From the NCBI GenBank assembly GCA_963723595.1, contig CAVRRQ010000003.1, forward strand, positions 186,001-250,000: DNA of 64,000 nt. Direction: 5' to 3'. The notes beneath the pieces are model-generated. The model was given only the letters and a program-made list of their open reading frames with translations. It ran no database searches and was not told the DNA's origin. Of this stretch, positions 8,836-17,526 are shown in pieces. This stretch comes from RYN-230 sp963723595 (lineage in GTDB: Bacteria; Actinomycetota; Actinomycetes; Streptosporangiales; Streptosporangiaceae). The position numbers and the translations under genes are program-made. Each line of letters begins with the position of its first letter. Position 1 is the stretch's first letter.

Positions 8836-9333
8836 GTGAAAACACGCAATCCTGGATATTCCGATCCCGGCCGGCTGGAGCGGTTCGTGGCCGCGCAGGA
8901 CGCCGGCGGGACCTACGACCGGGCCATGGCGGAACTGCGGGCGGGCCGCAAGGTGAGCCACTGGATGTGGTTCGTGTTCCCCCAGATCGCAGGCCTGGGC
9001 CGGAGCGCGACGGCGCGGGAGTTCGCGATCTCCTCGCTGGACGAGGCCCGGGCCTACCTGCGCCATCCGGTGCTGGGCCCACGGCTGGCCGCCAGCGCCC
9101 GGGTCCTCACCGAGGTGGCGGGACGCAGCGCGGACCAGATCTTCGGCGGCCTGGACGCGCAGAAGCTGCGCTCGTCCATGACCCTGTTCCTCCGGGCCGA
9201 CCCAGACGGCTCGGCCGGGTTCGGCCAGGTCCTCCGCCAGTACTTCGACGGCCAGCCGGACCCCGCGACCGACCAGCTTCTGGGCTGGCCCCCCGCGCCG
9301 GGCCAGGCCACGGCCGGGCGGCGGCCAGGCTAG
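8836..9333 (+). CDS. DUF1810 family protein
   Basis: This 165-residue soluble protein matches DUF1810: an N-terminal DPGRLERFVAAQ block, then SHWMWFVFPQIAGLGRSATA followed by the FAIS motif, EARAYLRHPVLGPRL, and a closing AQKLRSSMTLF. The biochemical role of DUF1810 is unknown. Translation begins at GTG 8836, apparently leaderless. The gene is divergent from the molybdopterin oxidoreductase, and its 3' end overlaps the convergent methyltransferase gene by 4 bases (9330-9333). Confidence 0.9.
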   Translation: MKTRNPGYSDPGRLERFVAAQDAGGTYDRAMAELRAGRKVSHWMWFVFPQIAGLGRSATAREFAISSLDEARAYLRHPVLGPRLAASARVLTEVAGRSADQIFGGLDAQKLRSSMTLFLRADPDGSAGFGQVLRQYFDGQPDPATDQLLGWPPAPGQATAGRRPG

Positions 9334-10142
9334 ACCTTGCGGGCCACGCCCACCCAGCCGGGCAGCGGCCGGGGGCTGACCCCCGCCCCGGGGCGCCACT
9401 GCGGGGTGGAGACCAGGCCCGGCTCGACCAGGTCCAGGCCGTCGAAGAACGTCGCGACCTGCGCGCGGCGGCGGAAGGTGATCGACCCGGTCATCGCCTG
9501 GTTCATCATCGCGGCCCCGGCGGCCATCTCCTCCGGGTGAATGTCGGCAGCCGGATGGGACAGCGCGAGATAACTCCCCGGCGGCACCGCCCGCATCAGC
9601 GTGGCCACGATCTCGGCGGGATAATCCTCATCCGGGATGCAGTGCAGCACGCCGATCAGCATCACCGCGATGGGCTGGGCGAAGTCCAGGGTCCGGGCCG
9701 CCGCAGCCAGGATCGCCCCGGTGTCGCGCAGGTCGGCGTCGACGTAGCCGGTCACGCCGGCCGGGTCGCTGGCCAGCAGCGCGCGGGCGTGGGTGAGCAC
9801 GATCGGGTCGTTGTCGACGTAGACCACGCGGGCGGACGGGTCGGCGCGCTGGGCGACCTCGTGGGTGTTGTTCGCGGTCGGGATGCCGGTGCCGATGTCC
9901 AGGAACTGGCGGATGCCGGCCTCGGCGACCAGGTAGTGCACGGCGCGGCCGAGGAACGCGCGGTTGCTGCGCACCCCGGCGGTCACGGACGGGTCGGCGC
10001 GCATGAACTTCTCCGCCAGCTCCCGGTCCGCCGCGAAGTTGTCCTTCCCGCCGAGCCAGTAGTCGTAGACCCGGGCGATGTGCGGCAGGTTGGTGTCGAA
10101 CGGGACGGCGGTACCGGGGGGGTCGGATCCGTCTGACGGCAT
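9330..10142 (-). CDS. SAM-dependent methyltransferase, DUF574 family
   Basis: The 270-residue protein matches the actinobacteria-specific S-adenosylmethionine methyltransferase family (DUF574/Methyltransf_19). It carries the diagnostic ARVYDYWLGGKDNFAADRE block near the N-terminus, FLDIGTGIPTANNTHEVAQ as the SAM loop, VVYVDNDPIVLTHARALL as the acidic strand, and a late TPQWRPG. These proteins are abundant in actinomycetes; substrates are generally unknown. ATG 10142 is the chosen start. It overlaps the convergent DUF1810 gene by 4 bases and is divergent from the MFS exporter gene 70 bases away. Confidence 0.92.
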   Translation of the reverse strand: MPSDGSDPPGTAVPFDTNLPHIARVYDYWLGGKDNFAADRELAEKFMRADPSVTAGVRSNRAFLGRAVHYLVAEAGIRQFLDIGTGIPTANNTHEVAQRADPSARVVYVDNDPIVLTHARALLASDPAGVTGYVDADLRDTGAILAAAARTLDFAQPIAVMLIGVLHCIPDEDYPAEIVATLMRAVPPGSYLALSHPAADIHPEEMAAGAAMMNQAMTGSITFRRRAQVATFFDGLDLVEPGLVSTPQWRPGAGVSPRPLPGWVGVARKV

Positions 10143-10212
10143 GCAGACACCATGGCACCCCGGGTGGCCGCGCGGCCACCCGGATCACCAGTCCCGCCGG
10201 TGACCAGGCATC

Positions 10213-11509
10213 ATGGTCCCCGTGCCGAACCGGATCCTCATCGATCTCGGTCCGTTGCGTGAATCCCGCGGCTTCCGCCTGCTGTTCACCGGCCAGCTCG
10301 TGGAGGTGTTCGGCAGCCAGCTCACCGCGGTGGCCATCCCGTTCCAGGTGTACGCGCTGACCCGGTCCTCGCTTCAGGTGGGGCTGGTCAGCCTGGCCCA
10401 GCTGGTGCCGCTGATCGTCGGGGCGCTGATCGGCGGCTCGCTCGGCGACGCGCTCGACCGGCGGCTCATCCTGCTGGCCGGGTCGGTGCTGCTCGCGCTG
10501 ACCAGCGGAGGCCTGGCCGTGAACGCGCTGGCCGCGCACCCGTCGCTGATCGCGCTCTACCTGGTCAGCGCGGCCGCGGCCGGCGCTGGCCGGCGCCTCC
10601 TCCACGGCCGGCAACGCGGCGGTTCCCGCGCTCGTCGCCCCCCGGCACCTGGTCCCCGCGTACGCGGCCATCCAGGTCGTCGACCAGGTGGGGATGGTGG
10701 TCGGGCCCGCCCTGGCCGGCCTGCTGATCGGTGCCGTGCACCTGGAGTGGGTCTACGCGAGCACCGCCGTCATCTACCTGCTCACCGCGCTGGCCGCGGC
10801 CCGCATGCCGGCCATCCCGCCCGTCCCCGGAGCGGGTCGCCCCGGGCTCGGCGCCGTGGCCGACGGGTTGCGCTACCTGCGCGGGCGGCAGGCCATGCAG
10901 GGCGCCTACCTCATCGACCTCAACGCCATGGTGTTCGGCATGCCCCGGGCCCTGTTCCCGGCACTGGCCGTCTCGGTGTTCCACGGCGGGGCGGCCACGC
11001 TCGGCTGCCTGTACGCCGCGCCCGCCGCGGGCGCCCTGGTAGGCGCGCTCACCACCGGATGGCTGGAGCGGATCTACCGGCAGGCCTGGGCCGTGATCGT
11101 GGCCGTGTGCGTGTGGGGCGCGGCCATCGTGGCGTTCGGGCTGGTCCACGTGCTGTGGGCCGCGCTGGCGCTGCTCGCGGTGGCCGGCTGGGCTGACGTG
11201 ATCTCGGCCGTGCTCCGCTCGGCGATCCTGCAGACCTCGACCTCGGAGGAGTTCCGGAGCCGCACCTCCGCGGTGCAGATCGCCGTGGTCACCGGCGGCC
11301 CGCGGCTCGGTGATCTGGAGGCCGGCGCGGTGGCCACCCTGGTGTCCACGGAGTTCTCGATCGTGACCGGCGGCCTGGCGTGCATCGCCGGCGCCGCCGC
11401 GCTGGCCGGGCTGCTGCCCGGCTTCCGCCGCTACGACCGGCGCGCCACCAGGCACGCCGGCCCGGGCGGCGGCCTGATTTCCCACCCAGATCCCGGGCAC
11501 CAGGGCTAG
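10213..11509 (+). pseudogene. MFS exporter (EntS-like), split by a frameshift
   Basis: The N-terminal frame from ATG 10213 gives about 125 residues of MFS sequence: SRGFRLLFTGQLVEVFGSQL, VYALTRSSLQVGLVSL and GGSLGDALDRR, the motif A loop. The rest of a 12-helix transporter continues in the next forward frame from about 10586 (TAGNAAVPALV, then VVGPALAGLLIGAVHLEWVY, TSEEFRSRTSAVQIAVVTGG) to TAG 11507-11509. One extra base, or two missing bases, between about 10580 and 10600 explains the switch. Total length, about 430 residues, is normal for enterobactin-exporter-type MFS proteins. If the base change is an error the gene is intact. The following secreted-protein gene starts 11 bases later. Confidence 0.8.
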
Positions 11510-11520
11510 CATGAGGCGCC

Positions 11521-12663
11521 ATGCGCCCCATGGGTAGTTATGGCCGGGTCCTGGCCGCAATTCCGGCCGGAGCCGCGCTCGCCGTGAGCGGCCTGGGCCT
11601 GCTCGCCGCCCCCGCCTCGGCGGGCACCACCGCGGGCACGGGGGCAGGCACCTCAGCCGGCGCCGCCGCCCACCGGCTCCCGGACTTCGGCAACCCGTCC
11701 GGCCACGCTGCCGTCCCGCGGGCCGGCGCCGCGGTGAACACCAGCCAGCCGGACCACGTGGTCGGCACCGGCACCCCCGCCAGCTGCACCTCCGCGGCCG
11801 TGGTCAAGGCCGTGGCCCGCGGCGGCGTCATCACGTTCAGCTGCGGCCCGAAGCCGGTGACCATCACCATGACGGCCACCGCCAAGGTCGTGAACACCAG
11901 CCACCAGGTGGTGCTGGACGGTGGGGGCCTGGTCACGCTCAGCGGCGGCGGGAAGCGCCAGATCCTGTACATGAACACCTGCGACCCGAAGCAGAAGTGG
12001 ACCACCTCGGACTGCTACGACCAGCAGTGGCCGCAGCTGACCGTGCAGAACATCACGCTGAAGAACGGCAACTCCCAGGTCCGGCAGAGCCAGGCCCAGT
12101 TCGGCGGCGGGGGTGGCGGCGCCCTGTTCGATGAGGGCGGCCAGCTCAAAGTGGTCAACTCGCGGTTCCTGAACAACCGCTGCTACCAGTCGGGACCCGA
12201 CCTGGGCGGCGCCGCGATCCGCGCGCTGGCCCAGTACCGTAACCGGCCCGTCTACATCACCGGCGACACCTTCTCGGGCGGCCGGTGCTCCAACGGCGGG
12301 GCGCTCAGCAGCATCGGCGTGTCCTGGGTGGTCCTCAACAGCGTGATGACGAACAACAAGGCCATCGGCTACGGGGCGAACCCGGCCAACGCCGGCACTG
12401 CCGGCGGCGGCAGCGGCGGCGCCATCTACACCGACGGGAACAGATACAGCCTCAAGGTCGAGGGCACCGTCATCCGCGATAACCACGCCCGCGAAGGCGG
12501 CGGCGCCATCTTCTTCGTCAGCGATAACTACACCGGCTGGCTGACCATCAAGAACTCGACGCTGCACGGCAACCCGAGCGCGGTCTTCTGGACCCGGCCG
12601 TATCCCGGCATCTTCTTCCACAGCTCCGGGCACCCCCGGGTGGTCAACTCACACCTCGGCTGA
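11521..12663 (+). CDS. Secreted parallel beta-helix (pectate-lyase-like) protein
   Basis: The 380-residue product has a signal peptide (hydrophobic 10-30, likely cleavage after ASA at 34) and a Gly/Ala/Thr-rich spacer. A right-handed beta-helix domain follows, with repeated coils such as QLTVQNITLKNG, GALFDEGGQLKVVNSRFLNN, GGAIYTDGNRYSLKVEGTVI and GGAIFFVSDNYTGWLTIKNS. The G-G-A-I motifs are those of polymorphic beta-helix repeats. It should be exported and bind or cleave polysaccharide, but no catalytic set can be assigned. A possible leaderless -10, TAGCAT (11507-11512), overlaps the stop codon of the MFS gene. Confidence 0.85.
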   Translation: MRPMGSYGRVLAAIPAGAALAVSGLGLLAAPASAGTTAGTGAGTSAGAAAHRLPDFGNPSGHAAVPRAGAAVNTSQPDHVVGTGTPASCTSAAVVKAVARGGVITFSCGPKPVTITMTATAKVVNTSHQVVLDGGGLVTLSGGGKRQILYMNTCDPKQKWTTSDCYDQQWPQLTVQNITLKNGNSQVRQSQAQFGGGGGGALFDEGGQLKVVNSRFLNNRCYQSGPDLGGAAIRALAQYRNRPVYITGDTFSGGRCSNGGALSSIGVSWVVLNSVMTNNKAIGYGANPANAGTAGGGSGGAIYTDGNRYSLKVEGTVIRDNHAREGGGAIFFVSDNYTGWLTIKNSTLHGNPSAVFWTRPYPGIFFHSSGHPRVVNSHLG

Positions 12664-12703
12664 GGGACCGGGCCGGCGCGGCTGGCGTGGCTGGCCGTCT
12701 GGC

Positions 12704-12865
12704 TCAGTCCTGGGTCACCACGTAGATGCCGTAGATCACGCCGGGGATGTGACCGAGCAACTGCAGCAAGAAGGCCCAGAGCACCCGGCGGGTCGGCCCC
12801 TCATGCAGGAGCACCGCCAGGAACGGCAGGAAGAAACACAGGATGATCAGGAGAACCTTGACCAC
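12704..12865 (-). CDS. Pmp3/YqaE family small membrane protein
   Basis: Starting at GTG 12865 the product is 53 residues: VVKVLLIILCFFLPFLAVLL, a short charged turn, then FLLQLLGHIPGVIYGIYVV. This is the two-helix Pmp3/YqaE (UPF0057) pattern at its usual length of about 52 residues. The family affects membrane potential and stress tolerance. GGAAGG lies about 11 bases upstream. An ATG at 12934 in the same frame would add a basic 23-residue extension and is less likely. Its start overlaps the last 19 bases of the upstream TPR gene, so the two may be translationally coupled. Confidence 0.85.
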   Translation of the reverse strand: MVKVLLIILCFFLPFLAVLLHEGPTRRVLWAFLLQLLGHIPGVIYGIYVVTQD

Positions 12866-14691
12866 AATCGGACCGACCTTCCGGGGACGCTGAACCGTCG
12901 CGTTCCCCCGAGGTACCCGCACAAGCCTCCGCAAACGGGGGCGCGGCGTGGCTCATGGTGCGGAGCCTGGGCCGCAGGCACCGTGACCCGCCAGCCGCCG
13001 ATGCTCAGTGGCCGGTGGCCGTGGTCAGCCTGGCAGTAGCACGAGGCGGTGACCGGCACGTCGGCGCGCGCCGCGGCGATCGTGAGCTGCTGCCCGATGA
13101 TCCCGGCCTGCTCCTGCTTGCCCAGCCTGGTCAGGCATTCGTGGTAGCCGTGCAGGCTCCACACGTTGCCGGGGTGCTGGCAGGCCCGGGCCAGCGTGCC
13201 GTCCAGCCCGAGATCGGCGCGGTACACCGCCTCGGCCTCCTGCACCCGGTCCTGTTCCAGCAGCAGGGCGCCGTAGGCGTGCCGGGCCGGCTGCATCCAG
13301 CCCCACGGCTCGTCGTAAGGCAGCCCGTCGTCCAGGTCGATGCTGCGGCGCAGCGCCGCGAAGGCCGCGTCGTGGTGGCCCCGGCGGTATTCCAGCTCGC
13401 CGTCCAGCATGGCCGCGGCGATCTGGAGGATGTCCTGGCAGGTGTTGTTGAACACCATGCGTGACGCGGGCACCCGGGTCACCGCGTCCGTGAACCGGCG
13501 GCGCTCGTCGTCCGCCTCGCCGACCTGGCCCGTCGCGGCCAGCGCGACCCCCCTGGCGTAGTGCGTCATCGCCGTGGTCACGCAGTACAGGTCCGGGTCC
13601 GCGGGCAGCGGCGCGGCGATGAGGTCCGCCCACCGCCCGAACCGGACCAGCACGTGCATCCTCATCGGCACGAACCCCTCGAGCCAGTCCGCCATCGGCG
13701 GGACCTGGACCCGCAGCAGGTCCTCGGGGATGGCCGCGGCCAGCTGGTCCGCCGTGTCCAGCGCGACCTTTGCCTGGCCCAGGAACATCGCTCCGTAGAT
13801 CTTGAAGTGATAGTCGTGGGCCCGGTACAGCGTGTAGAAGTTCATCCCGCCCCGGCGGGCGCGGAACTTCTCGTCGGCCTCGATCGCGGCCGCGTTGGAC
13901 GACACCACGCGCGCGTAGTCCCCGCACAGCACGTCGAGGTGCGTCGGCATGTGCCGCAGGTGGCCCGCGTCCGGTACCAGGTCGCGGAGCAGGTCACCGG
14001 CCTGGAGGGCGGCTTCCGGGGTGGGCGACATCTCCATCAGGTGGATGTACATGTGCAGGACGCCGGGGTGGGCCCGCCCGCCGGGGCGGCCCAGGGCCCG
14101 CTCCAGCACGGCGCGGGCCTCGGCCGTGGCCGCCCCGGTGGCCGGCTGCCCGGTCGCCTGGTCCCACAGGGCCCACGGGGTGAGGTTCATCAGCGCGTCG
14201 GCCAGCAGCGCCGCCACATCCAGGTCATCGGGGTGGGACCGGTACACCTCGCGCATGGCGCCGGCGTACGCCGTGTTCCACGGACCGCAGTCCGCGGCGG
14301 GCGCCGCGGCCGGGTACCGGGCGGCCAGGGCCCGCACCAGCGCGCGCTCGACGGGCGCCGCCCCGCCGGGTCCGGGGGTGGCGGCCTGCGCGGCGGCGGC
14401 CTGGTCACCGGCCTGGGCGGCGGTGAACGCCCGGGACACCGACGAGGCCAGCTCGGCCGGGCCGAACGCCTCCCAAGGCTTGTTGTAGTTAGGTCCCAGC
14501 GCGTAGGCCAGCCCCCAGTACCCGAGCGCGCATCCGGGATCGGCGTCGATCACCCGCTCGAAGCAGGCCACGGCCTCCTCGTGGTTGAACGCGTACGCCC
14601 AGACCAGGCCGCGGCTGAACCAGAGTTGCGCGGCGGGCGACGAGGTCGTCACCGGCCGGGTGTAGTCACCGAGATCGAAATACTCACTCAT
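12847..14691 (-). CDS. Large TPR-repeat protein
   Basis: From ATG 14691 the product is 614 residues, cytoplasmic, with no signal peptide. It has TPR-type helix pairs from the N-terminus (QLWFSRGLVWAYAFNHEEA, CFERVIDADPGCALGYWGLA) to the C-terminus (YRADLGLDGTLARACQHPGN). It resembles the TPR proteins annotated only as tetratricopeptide repeat protein in actinobacteria and proteobacteria, with the NHEEAxxCFxxA motif early on. The C-terminal 60 residues after TASCYCQ look unlike the rest and may be read-through tail. GGGGGAG precedes the start by 8 bases and lies inside a hairpin. It follows the L,D-transpeptidase gene on the same strand, 68 bases downstream. Confidence 0.85.
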   Translation of the reverse strand: MSEYFDLGDYTRPVTTSSPAAQLWFSRGLVWAYAFNHEEAVACFERVIDADPGCALGYWGLAYALGPNYNKPWEAFGPAELASSVSRAFTAAQAGDQAAAAQAATPGPGGAAPVERALVRALAARYPAAAPAADCGPWNTAYAGAMREVYRSHPDDLDVAALLADALMNLTPWALWDQATGQPATGAATAEARAVLERALGRPGGRAHPGVLHMYIHLMEMSPTPEAALQAGDLLRDLVPDAGHLRHMPTHLDVLCGDYARVVSSNAAAIEADEKFRARRGGMNFYTLYRAHDYHFKIYGAMFLGQAKVALDTADQLAAAIPEDLLRVQVPPMADWLEGFVPMRMHVLVRFGRWADLIAAPLPADPDLYCVTTAMTHYARGVALAATGQVGEADDERRRFTDAVTRVPASRMVFNNTCQDILQIAAAMLDGELEYRRGHHDAAFAALRRSIDLDDGLPYDEPWGWMQPARHAYGALLLEQDRVQEAEAVYRADLGLDGTLARACQHPGNVWSLHGYHECLTRLGKQEQAGIIGQQLTIAAARADVPVTASCYCQADHGHRPLSIGGWRVTVPAAQAPHHEPRRAPVCGGLCGYLGGTRRFSVPGRSVRLWSRFS

Positions 14692-14699
14692 CAGCAACT

Positions 14700-14721
14700 C
14701 CCCCGGCCGCCCGGCCGGGGG
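14700..14721 (-). promoter_or_regulatory. Hairpin enclosing the TPR gene's ribosome site
   Basis: CCCCCGGCC and GGCCGGGGG form a perfect 9-bp stem around a 4-base loop. On the minus strand the second arm is the GGGGG of the Shine-Dalgarno sequence, 9 bases before ATG 14691. It could be a terminator for the L,D-transpeptidase gene or could block ribosome entry on the TPR gene. Confidence 0.55.
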
Positions 14722-14759
14722 CGCGCCACGCGTGCTGCCGAGTATGCCAGCCGGGGCCC

Positions 14760-15728
14760 CTAGCGCGGCGACACGAGACCGGCCACGCCGGGGACCCTGA
14801 CCGGGGCGCGGGTGCCCGTGACCCGCGGCGCCGGCCTGGCGGGGACGCTGCTGTGGCCGGGCCGCGGCGCCGGGATCAGCGTGCCCGGTGCGCGGCCGCG
14901 GATGTAGATGGGCGTACCGCCCCCCTGGCTGATCCTGACCTGCTGGTACAGCACGTTGGCCACGTCCACCGGGACCCGCACGCAGCCGTGCGAGGCCGGC
15001 TTGAGCGGGATGGGGACGTCGCCGTGGATGGCGAAGTTCGTGCCGATGAAGAACACCGGGTTGTACATCCGCCCGAGCGCGACATTCAGCCATCCGGCCA
15101 CGAACAGGCGCGCCCGGTAGTTCCCGTCCGGGGTGAGGGCCGGGCCGCAGGTCCCGCCGCCGGGGCAGCGGTAGTGGTACCCTCCGCCCGCCGAGATGTG
15201 GCTGATCAGCTGGACCTGGTCATGTGAGTACAGGACCAGCACTTCCGCCGGCAGGTTGACCTCGATGCGTGTGGCCCCGCCGCCGGGCACGAGCACCTGC
15301 GGCAGCCGGGGGCGGGCCAGGGCCTGCTGCATGGCCGCGTCAACGTCGTCGGCGCCGGCCGCGGTCGGCAGCCCCTGGACTTCCTTGAAAGCCCAGACGG
15401 CCTCGAGTGTGTCGGTCCCGAACCGGCCGTTGACCGGGCCCGGGTAGTAGTGCAGCCAGGCGAGTCGCTGCTGCAGCGAGCGGACCGCGGTCCCCGCCAT
15501 CCCGGGGCGCAGCGTCCCGGTGAGCGGCGCGGCGATCCAGGCTTGCTCCCGGACCTGGGCCCCGTCGCCGGCCGGCCACGGGGTGGCCGCCTGGGCGGTC
15601 CCGGCCTGGCTGAGCAGGCCGGCCGCCAGGGCGAGGATCGTGCCCAGAGCCGCTGCGGCGGCCCTGATCGCGGGCCCCCGGGGATGACGGGACCGGGCAG
15701 GGGGGCCGGGCCACGGCGGCGGGCTCAT
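14760..15728 (-). CDS. L,D-transpeptidase with peptidoglycan-binding domain
   Basis: The 322-residue product has a signal peptide (hydrophobic 22-40, AQA at about 45-47) and a PG_binding_1 domain (about 75-125, AVRSLQQRLAWLHYYPGPVNG). A YkuD-type L,D-transpeptidase domain follows (about 150-275). The catalytic block is FAIHGDVPIPLKPASHGCVR, with His235, Ser246-His247-Gly248 and nucleophile Cys249. It should make 3-3 cross-links in, or attach partners to, peptidoglycan outside the membrane. The C-terminal 45 residues are Pro/Arg-rich. ATG 15728 is the apparent start. It is followed on the same strand by the TPR gene. Confidence 0.93.
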   Translation of the reverse strand: MSPPPWPGPPARSRHPRGPAIRAAAAALGTILALAAGLLSQAGTAQAATPWPAGDGAQVREQAWIAAPLTGTLRPGMAGTAVRSLQQRLAWLHYYPGPVNGRFGTDTLEAVWAFKEVQGLPTAAGADDVDAAMQQALARPRLPQVLVPGGGATRIEVNLPAEVLVLYSHDQVQLISHISAGGGYHYRCPGGGTCGPALTPDGNYRARLFVAGWLNVALGRMYNPVFFIGTNFAIHGDVPIPLKPASHGCVRVPVDVANVLYQQVRISQGGGTPIYIRGRAPGTLIPAPRPGHSSVPARPAPRVTGTRAPVRVPGVAGLVSPR

Positions 15729-15950
15729 GCGCGATGTCCTCCCTTGGTCGCGTGGCCCTCAGCCCGTCATGGCCGCACGCCGGGACATCGTCAGGCAGGA
15801 TCAGCCCTGGATCGCGGGGGGTGGAGGGCGAGAGCTGGGGGCAGCTCGATAACCGAAAGTATCACTATGATTACACTCCGTCGACAGAATCGGCGGATCC
15901 CGCTGCCGGTTCCCGCCGCCCGCGCGAGCCTCAGCGGGGACCATGGGTGG

Positions 15951-16651
15951 ATGAGCAGCGAGCGGGTGCTCGGCGTCAACGCGTGCCGGCAGGCTGGGTC
16001 GGGATCGCCCTGGCCGGCGGTGATCCGCGGGCCTACGCCGCGCCGACGATCCGGGAACTCACGGAGCAGGTGACCGCGGACGGGCCCCTCGGGGTCGTCG
16101 CGATCGACATCCCCATCGGCCTGGCCGATACCGGGCGGCGCCGCGCGGACCAGCTGGCGCGGGCGGCGCTGGGCCGGCGCTGGCCGTCGCTGTTCATCAC
16201 CCCGGTCCGCGAGGCGGTGCTGGCCGGTGACTTCCCGGCTGCCCTGGCCGCCAGCTGGCGGCTGGCCGGCGAGGGCATCTCCCGCCAGGCGTTCGCGCTC
16301 GGGGCCAAGATCCTGGACGTCAACGGCTGGCTCCGGGGGGCGGCCCCGCCGGCTGCCCGGGTGGTGGAGACTCATCCCGAACTGAGCTTCGCTGACCTGG
16401 CCGGCGCACCGCTGGCGGCACGCAAGTCCACCTGGGCCGGGGCGCAGCGGCGCCGGGCCCTGCTCGCCCAGGCCGGCATCATCCTGGCCGGGGACCTCGG
16501 GCTGGCCGGGGAGCAGGCCGGCGTGGACGACGTGCTCGACGCGGCCGCCGCGGCCTGGACCGCCCGGCGGGTCAGCCTGGGCACCGCGCGCTGCCTGCCC
16601 GACCCGCCGGAGACGTTCAGCGATGGCCTCCCCAGTGCTATCTGGACGTGA
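15951..16651 (+). pseudogene. DUF429 family protein, split by a frameshift
   Basis: The first 13 codons from ATG 15951 (MSSERVLGVNACR) and the following frame (AGWVGIALAGG...) are the two halves of the expected DUF429 start VLGVDxCRxGWVGIAL. A single base is missing near 15987-15991: adding one G to CGG restores CRAGWVGIAL. Downstream the protein is intact to TGA 16649-16651, with VVAIDIPIGLAD, RRADQLARAALG, SLFITPVREAV, VVETHPELSF and DDVLDAAAAAWTA as expected for DUF429, an RNase-H-like fold of unknown activity. Total length about 233 residues is normal. The stop codon lies in the first unit of a 17-nt tandem repeat. Confidence 0.8.
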
Positions 16652-16736
16652 GGGCCATCTGGACGTGAGGGCCATCTGGACGTGAGGGCCATCTGGACGT
16701 GAGGGCCATCTGGACGTGAGGGCCATCTGGACCTGA
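16640..16736. repeat. 17-nt tandem repeat between convergent genes
   Basis: The unit ATCTGGACGTGAGGGCC occurs five times without a mismatch (16640-16656, 16657-16673, 16674-16690, 16691-16707, 16708-16724), followed by a diverged partial sixth copy, ATCTGGACCTGA. The first unit supplies the TGA stop of the DUF429 gene; the array ends 2 bases before the stop of the convergent aldolase. Seventeen is not a multiple of three, so the array is not maintained for coding. Confidence 0.95.
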
Positions 16737-16738
16737 AC

Positions 16739-17445
16739 TTACGTCTCCTCCCCGGCGCGGCGGCTCAGATGCTGCCACAACCGGGGCAGCAGCTCGTCCT
16801 GGACCGCCCGCCACGACGCGATCTCCCCGGCGGACAGCGGCTGCACCGGCCCGGCCGGCGGGCGGCCAGGAAGGCGTCGCAGGCGGCGGACAGCAGCCAC
16901 ATGCGGGCCACCGCGATCCCGGGTGTGGCGCCCAGGGTGAGCGCGCCGTTCCCGCGCAGGAGCAGCGCCTCACCTTCGCGCAGGCTGCTGGCGGCCCGGT
17001 CAGCCAGGTCAGGCGACCGCAGCAGGAGCGCGCTGTCGTGCACCGGAACGGACGCGCCGAGCCAGGCCGCTTGGCCGTGCAGCGCGGGCAGCGCCGCGGT
17101 CACGGCCGCCGCGGCGAAGGCCGCGGGCGGCTGGGCCCGGGCGATCGCGCCCGCGTCGCCACGAGCCCGGTAGAACGCCAGATGCGCCCAGGCCTCGGCA
17201 GGAACGCCGGGCGGCAGCGCCGCCGCGGTGAGCGGCACCTCGATCACCTCGGCCCCGGCCACGGTGGCCAGGTCTGCGGCCGGCGTGATCAGCATGGCCG
17301 GTCCGGCGCGGGCGGAGACGTGCCCGTACGCGGTCACGAGCCCGAGCGCGGACAGCACGCGCGCGGCCCGGGCCACCTCGGGCCGCAGGTCTTCCGGTCC
17401 TGGACTCACCGCAACCCACCCCCGCAGAGTGGAAGAGCGCGCCAT
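16739..17445 (-). pseudogene. Class II aldolase/adducin-like protein with late frameshift
   Basis: From ATG 17445 (AGGG 8 bases upstream) the frame gives a class II aldolase/adducin fold: VLSALGLVTAYGHVSARAG, ADLATVAGAEVIEVPL, WAHLAFYRAR, and LLLRGNGALTLGATPGIAVARM. After FLAAR, near 16850-16867, the current frame turns into Arg/Cys-rich nonsense. With one base restored it continues as AGPVQPLSAGEIASWRAVQD and LLPRLWQHLSRRAGEET and stops at TAA 16739-16741, which fits the family. The HxH zinc-ligand motif normally found after the YRxR block is RAQPPAA here, so zinc-dependent aldol cleavage is doubtful. The MerR gene lies directly upstream on the same strand. Confidence 0.75.
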
Positions 17446-17526
17446 GATCGAGCCCTCGCGTGCGCGGCACCCGGGCACCCTCAGCGATCTTGCCGGGACG
17501 CTGGACGGGAACGGCGCCGGGCCGGG

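Noticed and set aside
16640..16736. CRISPR-like array
   Set aside because: The units are directly adjacent with no spacers and only 17 bases long; it is a simple tandem repeat.
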